Below, piece after piece: positions 1 through 12,228 of a stretch of 64,000 bases of DNA (position 1 is the stretch's first letter; every line of letters begins with the position of its first letter). A model generated the notes under the pieces. That model was not told where the DNA came from. It saw nothing but the letters and a program-made list of their open reading frames with translations, and searched no databases. The position numbers were made by a program, and so were the translations under genes. The DNA comes from Ophiosphaerella korrae (Eukaryota > Ascomycota > Dothideomycetes > Pleosporales > Phaeosphaeriaceae). The DNA lies in assembly GCA_028456385.1 (NCBI GenBank), contig JALNQF010000194.1, forward strand, positions 1 to 64,000, written 5' to 3'.

Positions 1-189
1 ACCTAGTACTTACTTAGATAGCTTTATCTACTATTTACTCTTTTTAGTTAATTGTTAAAACTACCTTATTAAGTTATCTTGCGTGAAGTCTACCTTATAA
101 TACCTAAGATAGCTGTAATACTTAAAAGAATAAGCAGTAAACTAAACGAATAGATTTAGAAAACAACGTAGAAAATATCTAAAGAAATA

Positions 190-1510
190 GAAAAACTAGA
201 AATCTAAGAAGGATTTGCACGAGCCTATAGAAGAATATATATTCTAAGTAAAATATAAAGAGAATTTATAAGACAATTCTACAAATTACTAGTATATAGT
301 TACTAAGGAATTAACAAGATATTAGATAGACTACTATAAGACTATTATATTTTAAAAGTAAAGCAACTAGTAATAGAGGTACTAAGAGACTATATAGAAT
401 ACTATAGAAATAAGTATAATAGATACGCACTATATAGAATACTATAACTAATAGAAATACTAGAATAACTATAGAGAGTTATTACGATAGACTTTATTAC
501 AAAGTTACCTAAGTCTAAAGATCTAGTATTAGGAGTTAAATATAATAGAATCCTAATAATAGTAAATAAGTTAATAAAGTATATATACTTCTAACTATAT
601 AAAGAAAGAAGTAGGATAGAAGTTACTATATATTAGGTTCTAGGAACTGTAATTAGCTAATATAGACTACTAGATAAGATTATTATAGATAAGGATATAC
701 GATTTATATTAAAACTATAGGGAACAATAATAGCGCAACTAGGAATACAACACGTAATGTCTATAGTATATTACCTACAAATAGATAGATAATTAGAACG
801 AATAAATTAGATAGTAGAGCAATACTTAAGATGCTACCTTAACTACAACTAGAACAATTAGGTATAGTTACTACCTATAGCATAGTTAGTATATAATAGC
901 GTAAAAAATATAGTAATAAGAGTATTACCTTTCTTTGCAAACTATAGATTTGAGCCTAACGTATACTAGATACTAAGAGATTAGATATCTTAGTCCTTAA
1001 AAGGAGAAAACTTTGCTAATAAACTTAAAATTATATACGATTAACTAAGACAGGACGTAGAATTTCTACAGGATTAGATAACAAAGTACTACAATAAGAA
1101 GTATAAGGAGGGACTCTAATTTAGAAAAAGAGAAAAAGTATAGCTAGTACAAAAGAATATTAAGAGTAAACGCCTAAGTTTAAAATTAGACTACGTTAAG
1201 ATAGGACTATACAAAATTAAGAAAGAAGTTATACTAGTTACGTTTAGATTAAAGCTACTAAACAAGATAAAGATACACCTAATATTCTACGTAGCCCTAC
1301 TAAAACAAGTACTATAAAACGTAGAACTACTAGTATATAAAGTAGACACGTATAGAGAACAAGAGGAATAAGAAGTTAAGAAAATCTTATAATACTAGTT
1401 TTATAATAGAAGAAACTACTACTTAGTAGAATAGATAGGTGCAAATAAAAAGGGACAACTATAAGAAAAAATATAGGAACTAGAGGATAATCTTAATTAC
1501 TCTAAGAAAT
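190..1510 (+). mobile_element. RIP-degraded Ty3/gypsy retrotransposon, integrase and chromodomain end of pol
   Basis: Forward translation with TAG/TAA read as lost Gln or Trp gives a gypsy polyprotein tail. An integrase zinc-binding-like stretch (about 190-480) is followed by an integrase core beginning DFITKLPKSKD near 490. Acidic core positions are visible in VNKL, IIDKDIRF and, near 790, the QxDRQxERINQ segment. The frame then runs through LPIAQLVYNSVKN and ends in a chromodomain-like YLVEWxG stretch near 1425. The family integrates cDNA and the chromodomain targets chromatin. Every break is a stop explained by C to T at CpA on one strand or the other, with few indels. No intact ORF survives, so the copy is dead. 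The 5' part lies outside the window. Confidence 0.85.
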
Positions 1511-1519
1511 TAGAGGAGT

Positions 1520-2060
1520 TCTAAAATTAAAACCCTCTAGAACGCCTAGCGGCGAACTAAGAGAACTAATATTACTAACAATAAATAGAGAGACAATAGA
1601 GACGTCTAGTGTAGGACCTACTACAGCAATATTAAACGCCTTATCTAAGTCTAGCTTAGCTTCTAGAGCTACTAACTACTTAGCTAATTTCTTATTATTT
1701 AAGGCCTTTATCTTACGAAGACGAGAGAGACGAGCTTAATTCTCTACTAGCTTACTCTAAGTAAGCTCCTAGATACACTTACGCTTAGCTTTAGCCTCTA
1801 CAATTTAAGATAGTAATTTCTCTTAAGTCTAGTTAATAGCTTTCCCTATTATTGTTAAGCCTAGACGCAAGGATAAGTGTAATAAACTTACACTTAGAAA
1901 GAGAAACACTAAATACGTTATAGGAACTACGTATATTTGCATAAATACACGCCTTATAAGCCTTACTATTATTTATAGAAATAATATAAGGAAGAGACTT
2001 AGGGTTTAACTTAAGAGAAGTATAACAAGAGTAAAGAAATATTTTAACACTATTGCGCAA
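1520..2060 (-). pseudogene. RIP-degraded reading frame with Lys/Arg-rich coiled-coil tail, possibly transposase C-terminus
   Basis: On the minus strand a frame open over 75 codons (1833-2060) is followed, across several TAG/TAA stops, by a charged helix-rich stretch (about 1610-1800) with runs such as EAKAKRKC and LSRLRKIKALNNKK. Basic coiled-coil tails like this are common at the C-terminus of fungal pogo/Fot1-type transposases, but no catalytic motif is visible, so the assignment is weak. It faces the gypsy relic tail-to-tail, which fits a separate inserted element. Confidence 0.25.
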
Positions 2061-2330
2061 TACGCAATTAGTAAGAAGGTAGCGACGACGCGTAGATAAA
2101 ATAGGTATAAAGGAGGATAAAGAACTCTACATTAACAAAGAAACTAGACTAATAACTCTAGCTCTAGGATAGGAAAACTAGGACCTGCCTAAGAGAGGAG
2201 ATAGTGTTACAGGTGTAACAGAAGAAATCGAGATAGAACTAATTAGTCCTAATCTAAGCGCTAATAAAGCATAGGACGAGCAAGGTAACGACCTTAATTA
2301 GGAGACTACATATAACTAGGACACCTAGGT

Positions 2331-2422
2331 TAATCTATAATCTATAGATTCTTAGTATTAACAGATTATAGATTAAGGTAATCTACAATCTACTAATCTT
2401 AGTAACTATAGATTATAGATTA
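2331..2422. repeat. Short inverted-repeat unit, 17-bp perfect arms
   Basis: Arms 2331-2347 (taatctataatctatag) and 2406-2422 (ctatagattatagatta) are exact reverse complements separated by 58 bp. Further copies of the same AT-rich word lie in the loop. It could be a tiny MITE-like end pair or a chance product of low-complexity RIP DNA. Confidence 0.45.
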
Positions 2423-3299
2423 CGACGAGTATATAGTTAGTAGAATGCGCATTATTAAGATAGTATTAGTAATTTAATCCCTTAACTATAGAACGCTAGT
2501 ACAAGATAGTTACAAAACATCTTCTACTATTTATAGTTATTATAGATCCTAATATAAGCTTTTGTTATTAACTCTTAATCTACAAGCCCTTATTACAGGT
2601 ACCTATAGTTAATGACAGGCCACTAGTAATATATAAGATAATAGCTATTCCCTATAAGACGCCCTTTAGTTAAAGCGGCGATACTATCGTTATACTTTTT
2701 CTTCTTCTTCCTCTTTAGACTCTATACTTAGCTTTGCAATGCAAGCTGTAGTAGAACTCCTCTATACTAAAGTACTCTAATTTGTTACTACATACGCTTA
2801 AAGCGTTATTAAACTTACTTAAGATAATTAGGATACTACAACTAGACGATTTCAGCGTAGGCGAGTAGGAAGAAGGCTCGTAGTCGCTATCTAGTACCTT
2901 AAGTAGTTTATAGTACTCTTCGCACGCTCTAGAGAGATAGGCAAATTGTTAGCAGTAAACTAAGTATTACAACCTACTTTTATAGAAGTCTATAGGTCTT
3001 TTTTATTAGGGTCTGTAGCGTAACAAGGGTATATTTAACGCTAGTATCTCTTGAATTCCGCAAGTTATACTAATAAGTTGTAAATTAAACTATCCTTGTA
3101 AGCTTAGTTATAACTATAATTTCTTTATATAATTATGTATGCTATGCACTATTAGTTAAACGTAAAAAGCCTAACGCGGTAATAAACTATTAACTTAGAT
3201 TACTATAGGGTATAGATAGAGAGCCCTAGTTGTACATCTCTAAAAATAGTATTGACAGAGTATATAGTAATTAGGAACAAGGAGATTGAACTAGCGAGC
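2423..3299. other. AT-rich RIP-type DNA, no gene recognised
   Basis: TA-rich sequence dense in stops in all frames. No domain or intact repeat end was recognised. Confidence 0.5.
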
Positions 3300-4420
3300 T
3301 AATAGAAGTCCTAAGTAGTGTAAAAATCTAAATTTAGACTTGACCCGCTAATAGCCTTCTATAGAGTCGCCCTTTCAATTAGTTATTATATCTATCTAAC
3401 AACTTCTGTGTCCAAAATCCTCTAACGGAAAGCTACGTAGCTAGCCGAGCGTATACGTGCTATCTCGTTTGAAGTGTAAATTCCCTTTAGGAACATCTAA
3501 TCTGTAGGTTAGGCATACTCTTGTCTCTTTCTTTTTAAACTACTCTGTAATGTAAGACTTGCAAAATAGGTGGCCTTTATTATAAGCTTCGCCCTTAGGT
3601 AAACAATGAGATTACTAACTACAAGGCAGGTACACGTATCTACTGCTTAGTAAGTCTTCTAAGGTGTAGATAGAACATGTAGTGCCGTAACACTTAATAG
3701 CTCTAGATACCTATAGATAATCTCGTCTCTTACATGTAAACAAGTTTATTGACGATGTAGACGGTTTCGTCGCATTGTTTACTAAGGCGTAGACTAGATC
3801 GAACGTAGCACGGCCAAGGGCGCTTTTAAGATAGAGGAGTCTATCTAGAACTAGCTAAAGGACGCATCTACTGTAGTGAAGCTTGTAGAGTTAGCAGGCG
3901 TAGCTTCTAACTTCTTGGTGTGTTCGAGGATAGCGCTCACACAACCGCAGAAAGGAAGAAAGTACACCCTGCTATTAGCTTCGAGTGTCTTAGTACATCC
4001 GGAGCAGGAGAGGGATGATCGAGCTTCGGTGGCTGGTCCTGTAATTACGATAATTAACCAAAGTGCTATATTAGAGTGTAAAGTTCATACCTAGCCGTCT
4101 CCTTTTGAGCCTCTGGGTGCCTAAATCCGTGATAGGGATTAGTCTTGGTTTAGAGTCCGAGTCTGAGGAGGAGGAAATATATTCGACATCTTCTATAACG
4201 ATGGATGTGGTTCCTAGAATGTTTAAAGGCGTAGAAAGAGGGGTAGGGCCGTTTAAATCGACGATATTGAAGCTTTGGTCGCTCTTGTTACGTTCTGTAA
4301 TAGAGAGCTTATAGGTAGTTAGAAAAGAAGGAATCGCTCTCAAGGTTAGTAAATGACGGCTGCTACGGGATCGACTACAGCCAGCCTGTTGTGGTTTATA
4401 TATCCGGTCCCATGCTCAAA
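3300..4420 (-). pseudogene. Unidentified RIP-mutated gene with Cys-rich middle
   Basis: One minus-strand frame can be followed from about 4420 to 3300 with only stop substitutions and no visible frame change. The best open part is 4071-4343, ending RLKRRRLGMNFTL before a TAA. The N-terminal part has a Ser/Asp acidic patch (ISSSSDSDS) and then a basic RLKRRR cluster. The middle is Cys-rich, with motifs KCYGTTC, LPCS, FCKSYITE and RVCLTYR, which could be a zinc-binding fold. All but one of the breaks are TAG/TAA, explained by CpA to TpA; one TGA near 3390 is not. I do not recognise the family. It may be the ORF of a repeat or a duplicated host gene caught by RIP. Confidence 0.5.
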
Positions 4421-7024
4421 AGCGCCGGAGAGAAGGGTTCCTGTATCTGCGGGCCTTGATATCACCCTCTCCAATCGACTCTCAGCCCCCCGGCACGCAT
4501 GAATAGCACAGCGCTATTGTCTCAAGCTGAGCCTCGCTACTGTTGCATTATCGTGGCTCTGTCACTGCATACAGGGTCGAGAGCGTCGCATTATGCATGT
4601 CGTCGCAGCTAGAGTCTCGCGTAGTCATGCTTATCTGTTCCAAGCGGAGCCTTTACGACTACAAGGCAGATAGCAGACCCTACAACAGCTCGAGAGGGTA
4701 AATGGACCGAAGTCTGCCTTGCTTAACGTTATCGCTAGGTAGCTAAAGTTGACAAGAATAACATGTTGGCACGGATCGTCGTAGAGAGTGTCGCGTGGAA
4801 TTAGTAGCGGGATGCATGTCGCTGCATATTCTTGTTCTAGCATGGGCTACTGCCTATTAAATGACAAAAGAGTGTGGCATGGCCGTATAGTTATGCTACC
4901 TCCTGAGTCTCTTGCCTAAAGCTCTCTATAAGTGTTACACGCCTGTCTGCCTAGATGCCTCCGAAGTGTGAAAGCGACTGACTAGCCCGCAGGGATGAGA
5001 GGAAGCTGGCGATGGCTATAGCCTAACGTATAGCCGAGCAAGCGTGGTTATTGATGCGGACAGTATTCCCCTGTCGGGACAGCTAGTCAGCGCGACCACC
5101 TAGCAAGCTTGCTTAGACATGTCTGCTGCAGACTCTAAGACAAAATGTTCTATCCAAAACCCTGTCTCTCTTTTAGTACGTGTGCACGCACTTGCAGCGG
5201 TATAGCAGCAACGCAAACTGGAGTTGGTCTTGCCAATTGGGCTCGTTTTGTACTATAGACGTTCAATCCACCGCAGAGGGTCGAGAGCAAATACAGGCGA
5301 TGCGAGAAGCCTGTGGTGGGTGTGTTTTACGCCGGATAGAGCCGTGAAAGTGGAGTAGCACGACTCGATGCGTTACTGGGAAGCTGGCATGCTGGCAGAA
5401 TGATGGTAAGAACTAAATAGTAATTTCGATAGAAGTAAGTCGCACACGCCTATAATGGAGGGAGTATATTTGAGGGGAGATTGGTTTAGAGGCGGTCAAT
5501 CTGAGATTTAGGCGTGGTCTGTGTGCCTAGTTTGCTACATGTAGTACTGTGTCCATGCAACTACTTGGTCTATACGTAAACGGAGCTACACGGGTCGACT
5601 GCAGTCGGGTGTAGATAATGAGAACGTTGGTAATTAGGTCCTTTAGCCACCGAGGCCATGAACTTCTACTGCGCCTTACGGATTTGCCCCGTCTACTAGC
5701 TCATCTACGTTACTGTTTACTGTAACAGCTGTCCGTGCTATACGTAAGTGAAGAGCGATTGGCCTGACCAGGAAAGTGAGAGGATAGAGCAACTGTCTCG
5801 CTGTATAGACCTGCATATAGTTAGATTGCTTAAAGACGATAATTAGTATATACTAGAAAAACGCCCTGATAGAGTTTGGTGTCTATATTACTCTCAGCGA
5901 GAGATACACTGTAGATGATAACCGCTCTACACAGCTGACATGACGCCGCTATGGCATTTGTAAAGATGAGAATAGTTAATAATTGCTTATAGCCTGAGTT
6001 GACTTGTTCCGACCTAGAGATCTTATGGTCTTCTAGTTGTCCGCGTGAAACTGCTGAGGATAGGAGTGATGCTACTGCAAGGAGATAAAGTGATTCCGAG
6101 TTGTAAGTAAAGCGAGTATTACTGCTCCTGTTTGACTTAGAAAAATAAGAAAGTTGAATTCTTATCTCCTACCTTATAGGATAAACGATGTTTGGAACTG
6201 TTAAGATGGTGAACGTATATGCTAACTACACGGCCCAGCGGGGAAATATTAAAACACGTAGGATTCGGGCAAGCTGTTGATCTTACAAATTAGCAAGCCT
6301 AAAGAGTTTACTTAAATCTTCTTACATTTGTGCTGGTGAGAAGCTGGAGGTTGCATCGTACAGCTATGTTAACCTAGTACATCCCCCTTTCTGAGCGAAG
6401 CGCAAACACGATTGCAGTTATACTAGCTACTGACAAGCCTGCCTGCAAAGCGCTAAAAAGAGTAGCTAGAACTCTCTCCTAGAAGTAGGGGTATCCTAGG
6501 CTCTTGTTTATGCCGTTCGGTTTGTGAGGCTTAATATCGCGATATACGAGCATAATGCTTAGTAAAAGTCTAACCGAAAAGTAAATAACAAAGCTGATAA
6601 GGAGAAAAGTTATGTTAAAGAGAGGACATGTACAGCATCTACATGGAAAACACCTACTTATATACAAGATTCGGGGATTCGTTTGCCTTACACACTGAGT
6701 ATGTTTGCTGTAAGCGTCTAGGGCCTGGTACTAATAAGCATGTCGCATGAATGAAGCATGACTGATGTCTAACCGCTATACGTTATGGCTGTTGATAAGA
6801 GTGGAGGAACGATAAAGGCTGTGTAGTATAATGCGGTGCTCTACTTCTGTTGCGCCTAGCTTGCCCTACCCTCGATGATGACAGCTCCGCCCTTGAAGGT
6901 ACTTATAGTAACGCCGCATGAATCCTTACGCAGGCGGGACACATCTTCTGCAAGCTTTGATAAAGGTTGAAACTACTGCATCCTGCAATGCCTGGATATA
7001 GAGCGGACTAGGGATATAAGTGGA
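4421..7024. other. Mutated repeat-derived DNA of intermediate GC
   Basis: GC is higher than in the flanking AT blocks, but TAG/TAA are frequent and no frame exceeds about 70 codons. It may be the upstream part of the LINE that becomes recognisable at 7025, but I could not confirm reverse-transcriptase motifs here. Confidence 0.4.
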
Positions 7025-8290
7025 TTGCCTGTTGTTAAAATGGAGTGCTGGCGGTATTACTATTGGCTACGCCCTATCCTGCAACTACTATACGGGTCCG
7101 AAGTATGGTGGCGCGGCATACTGGAAAAAGGAAGACGAGGATGGGGCTTCGAACACCACCTTAAAAACATTAACTGGGTACTTAACGTAGCGCTAAGACT
7201 AGCGCTACTAGTGTACAAGACAATACCTACGCTGATCCTGTATAGCGAAAGCGGGATACTAGGCGCGGAAACACTCCTCTAAGAGATACGAGATCGGGAC
7301 TCAATAAGGATTGGACAACTCCCAAGCTCTTATCCTTTGAACAAGATTATTAGAGAAAAAGGGAAAGCGATTAGCTGAACCTGAAAAGTGTGGGACCACT
7401 TCTAAACGACCTACTTAAGAGAAGAACCCTGCGGAACTACACAACTGATAAAAGAGCTATAGGAAAAAGAACACATTACTACTGTACTACAAGCGGTAAT
7501 TATTACGACCAAGGACAAGGACTCTGAGGGATGGAAACCCTAGTTCTTAGTTAAGAATAATGAAACAGTACTAGAAAAAGGGAGTGTACGCACCGGCTGA
7601 TACACCACCTGCTAGGACTGCGAAATACAAGGCATAGCAATGATGAGAACAAGACCCCTTAACATTATTACTGCTAACCCCGCGACAGTCGCCGAGAGTA
7701 GGAACCTAACTACATCCCTCTCGACGATTAGCCAGCTGCAACCTGCGATTAGGAAAGGGCTTATTTAAGTACAAACCCGACCAAAGGAAGAGAAGTTCGA
7801 AGCAGGACCTGAGACCTCCTAGGAATCCTCTATTGGTACGCCAGCTAGGCGTAGCTAAAGGAGGAAGCTAAGAAAAGAAAAGAGAAACGGAGGAGGGAGA
7901 AATTTGAGCAAGAGAAGCCTAAGTCGTACCGCGACCTAGGACTTACCTAGTACGAGCACCCTATTCTTAAACTTAAGAGAGAACTGGCGGGACAAATACT
8001 TGCCCTACAGTTAGGATATAGGAACTTCACGGAATACTATTAAAGGTTCTAACACCTAGACTAATACTACTATACCTACAAAATAGGAGTAGAAAGAACA
8101 CGAGACTACATACTTATATGTAAACTCTAAGATTACCCCTCTAGCTGATTAATTATTAACGAAGAAGGATATAAAAAGAACTTCCTCCTGTAGACTATAT
8201 AGAAACTGAGGATTAGGTAGGGACTAAAATAGACGCTCCTAGGAGCCCTAGTAGACCTGATTACGCTGGCACTGAACATAGCCTAACCCT
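7025..8290 (+). mobile_element. Degraded Tad1-like non-LTR retrotransposon: RT C-terminus and RNase H
   Basis: The frame at 7025-7282 contains LLYGSEVWW, then VLNVALRLALLVYKTIPTL and YSESGILGAETLL, followed after one stop by IRDRDSIRIGQL. This is the signature order found at the RT/RNase H junction of fungal Tad1-type LINE ORF2. Around 7920-8290 a second recognisable block reads LKLKRELAGQILAL, GYRNFTEYY, RF and GVERTRDYILICK. That matches the C-terminal RNase H and Cys/His segment of the same ORF, with the usual Trp, Gln and Cys codons replaced. Stops are TAG/TAA, consistent with RIP. The element is 5'-truncated or unrecognisable upstream and certainly inactive. Confidence 0.75.
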
Positions 8291-11200
8291 GGACATAGAA
8301 CAGACTAACCTAATTAGCTAAGACTAGAATCCTTGTTACGAGGAAAACCAAAGAACTGGCTATATAGCTAGAACAAAAGAGATTCGCCTTATAAATCTAA
8401 AGGATCTGACGAGGAAATAAGGAAAATCGAGAGGAGGACAAATCCCTGAACCTACAAGAGTCGATAAGGGACTAGTGGGAAAGAGTGACACTCCTAGCTA
8501 AACGGACGGAGCCCGGAAATTAATTTACGGGCACAAAGGTAAAAACAAAGGATCTAAAAATGGACCTGAACGGGGCCTGTGAAGACCCTGAGGGCTAGAC
8601 CCTAGAGAAAAAGTAGCTAGTACCTGAGGGGGAAAGTGCAGTAGTACCTGGACTACTAGAGAAAAACACCTAGTACCCGAAGGAAAAAGTACTGTAGTAC
8701 CTAGGTAGCAACCCGCGTCCTATGGCCTAATAGGGGCCGCTAGTGGACGTTAAATAAAATATAACATAATATATTGGCTACGCCTGATTGTAGTATAGTT
8801 GACGCTGTCGATTGGTTGCTAGAGAAGACGAACGATATAGTTTCCTGTACGTAAGGATATATAGATTACTAGTTGGCGAAGTCTCTCTAATCTATAGTGC
8901 AATGAACTGGGTTTAGGCATGTAACGAGGTGGAAACTACAGAGATTTTCTATGAGAGAAGGAAAAGGGGTAGGCGTAACACGTCCCTGAGTTACATGCGT
9001 TATCTCTAGGCGCATATGAGCGTGCATGAAAGGCGATATGTCTCTTGTCTTTCTGAAGTTCGAAACTATGGGACGTAGCTAATGCTGGATATTAGCTGAG
9101 TAGCAAGAGGTGGGATATAGAGGGGTCTCTTGCCTTGAACTTCTGAGTTTTATCTCTTATTTACTTTCTAAACATCTCCTTCCTTATTACTATAGAACGC
9201 CTGCGCTGCCTTAACATGAGTTCTTAGGAAACTATCGAAGACCTGACGCTATATCGAGACAGGGTGTGTATTGATGCTAAAATGATGCTATCTGTTGCTG
9301 AGTATACTAGCTCCCCGCAAATGATTGCGGGGAGACAACTGAGGCACCTGAGATAGAGAGTAACCTACTTTCTATTCGGTTAGCTTCTTATACTTTGTAG
9401 TTAGCACTAAAATGTAAGAAGGGTTCTTGGGATGATGAAGAGGACAAGGGGAATATGAGAGACCGGCTACGCAATATAGCAAATTTACTCTTACACATTA
9501 AACTTGGTATGTCTTCTTGAATAGTTATCGGCTCTGGCTAATTGAGAGGGATGCAATAGAGAGGGTGCTGCTGTTAGTTACTTAGCTCGACTTTAACCTA
9601 ACTTAACTAAAAGAACGTGTCGAGGAGACTGTAAGCAACGTTAGCTACGTCGTGAAGTAATTCAAAGAGCTGAAAGATCTAATTGATGACTTGGGAAATG
9701 ATGCTGGCAAAACGAATGATATAACTTAGGGATGTTGACAAAAGAGAAGCATTCTAAAGAGAGCGAAGGAGGATAGAGATGACGGATATTAGCGTGTAGG
9801 CTGTACGCGACGCGAGAAAAAGAGAGCACGTGTGACTTGGGACAATTAATAAATATGTAGCTGGAATGAGAAGACTTGACGATACAAAGGTAGACTTATA
9901 TTATTGACTATCTATTGCTTCTGTCGATTTCTTTTCAGGCGGTATCGACCCTTATATCGTTCCTCGTAGCAAAAAGGGATAAGGCAGCATTGTAGCATCG
10001 TAGCCTCCTATAATATCTTCTATAATATACTACGTATCGCTGTGCGATTTACAATGAATTGACGTGCGACTAAAAGAGAACAAGGCGCGTGCACAAAGTA
10101 CATGCTTGTTACATTTAGCTACGTAGACGAAGTGTAGCGTGTAGCTTTTACGTTGTTTTAACACTGATGACGCGCTGGTGCGCTAAGCTACTTGGCGTGA
10201 CCGCTTTACTCCGTTCCCTACCGAGAAGCTCTTAGTTTCTTCTCGCTTGAATCCTCGTGGACATTACAACCTTAGAAATTAAGCTTTCCTACTAGCTCTA
10301 TCGCCCTAGATGTCTAAGGCTTCTAATATGTTAGGTCTTATCGTTTGATAAAGGGTTACAGTTGAAGCGTAGACTAAGGCTACAAATACAACAATGAACA
10401 GCGCACTAAGAGTAGAAGTAACGTAAACTACTATTTGGCCTACCAAAAGTCTCAATCCTGGGCTATGTCTCTCGCTACCTGGATGCTTGGCTAGCCCCAA
10501 AGGATGGTTGGCCTCTGAAGTTGAGGCTGGCTAGCTCTATCCAGAGGCTAGCAAAAATATGCATAGCAGCTTTGTTAAGTATTAATGAACTCGAAACTTA
10601 ATCTATACACCTTCCTAAAGCACCTTCTTAGGGCAGCTTGCTAGTGGGATGAGCAAAACGGTGAGAGCGGTTCGGCAGCGTAGCTGAGTCTGGAATTGAG
10701 GTTCCGTATGCACTGCTGAAGAAATTTGGGAATTACAGAGCTACTTAGACATGCACGACCTGGTTTTGCTGTGCGATATTGGTGATGAAATGAATCCGAA
10801 TTATAGGTGGGGGCAGTTACATTTAGATCTGAACGGAATAACCGACGTGGAATTTTGGTTTTCACTGTTTGTCGTGTTCCGCGTTGCAGCTGGTCTGAGA
10901 GCGGCTAACTCTGGTTAGGGTGGCGCCGACGTATCATCACGTGATAAAACCAGTGCATTCCATTCTGGACTGAATATCGATGCTTATTGGCTACAGGCTA
11001 GATAACTACTTTCCCCTAAGTGGTCATGATCTCTAACTAATCTGGGGTAGGACTTACTACCTGACTAGGCGATGACGGCAGTGTTTGAAGCTAGTCCATT
11101 AGTCAGTTCCGCAGCAAGAGGAGTCAAGGACCAAATGACTATGTCGCTGAAGTGGATGCTGTGAGCGGGCTGGAGATCGAGGAGGTGGGATATGATACTA

Positions 11201-12171
11201 GAATATACATTTATACAACATACAAAATCAAGGTATAGTAACTTACTAGAGCAAATTAAACATAGCGTAGAGTTTTATTACACTATTACTAAGCTATAAT
11301 GCTTTATTGTGCTAAGCTAGGTTTTACCTTGGTTCTAAGCAGAGCTCCTAGATTTCTTGCCTTTATAATGTAAGGATATGTTAGATTTAAAGGAGGTTAT
11401 AGTAAGTTAATAAAAAGGCTTTTTTGTTATAGCTATGTAAGGGCCTGGTTTAAAGTATAATCTACCTCACTAGCTTACATATTTTTAAGGTTTATAGAAG
11501 ATTAGGCGTACTAAATATCTATAAATATAATATAGTAAATACTAGGTTTAAATATATTATAAACAGCTAGTTCTTTAGAATTAAGTATACTATAGAGGTA
11601 GAACTTAAGGCTACTATTACTAATAAGAGCTCTAACGCAAAGAAACTAGCGCGTAAATACAAGCTTGTAAATACTCTTACTATACTCTCTAAAAAGTAGA
11701 AGACTACGTTAGGTTTTAATACTAAACTCTATAATAATAGATATACTCCTTAACGCTATATATAGTAATAACTCTAGTATTATAAGCTCTTATAGCTAAC
11801 CCCTACGTAATAAGTAATACACTAGTTAAGAAAGAGCCTACTACCTCGCCCTAGCTCTCTAATAACGACTTTAGCCTTAACTACGTCAACGATACGCTTA
11901 GCAAGATGTAAGCCTAAAAGGCCTGGGCTAAGGGGACTATAGCCTTGTTGCTGTTCTAAATGCAATATAAAGTATCCTAAAAAGACAATTTTAAACACTT
12001 GTACTCTAGCGGGATAGTGCTAGATAGATTAGTTTTGGATTGGTTTTCGAAGGATATCTCGAGGTCTCCCTGACCTAGAGGGGTAGAGACTGTTACGGGA
12101 TATGACTAAGGACGCTAGCCTCCTTACTATATATAGCACTAGCCTAGCTTAGTTGAGGGATTATAAAATAC
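8291..12171. other. RIP-type repeat DNA without recognised gene
   Basis: Mixed AT-rich sequence. Several short minus-strand frames (for example 10306-10500 with a hydrophobic stretch, and 10641-10865) show no family resemblance. At 11450-11760 a plus frame with a few stops encodes a basic, Lys-rich segment that may be another transposon relic. Confidence 0.4.
9311..9334. repeat. Perfect hairpin, 10-bp stem and 4-nt loop
   Basis: The arms ctccccgcaa and ttgcggggag flank the loop atga. The stem is GC-rich in a TA-rich setting. There is no adjacent T-run or gene, so a terminator role is not supported. Confidence 0.7.
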
Positions 12172-12228
12172 AATGATACTATCTTGACTACGTCATCCAT
12201 CGATCCCTCACAGCCAGTCTAGTACGCC

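Noticed and set aside
9311..9334. Hairpin as transcription terminator
   Set aside because: No T-run, no adjacent gene, and such terminators are not expected in a fungal nucleus.
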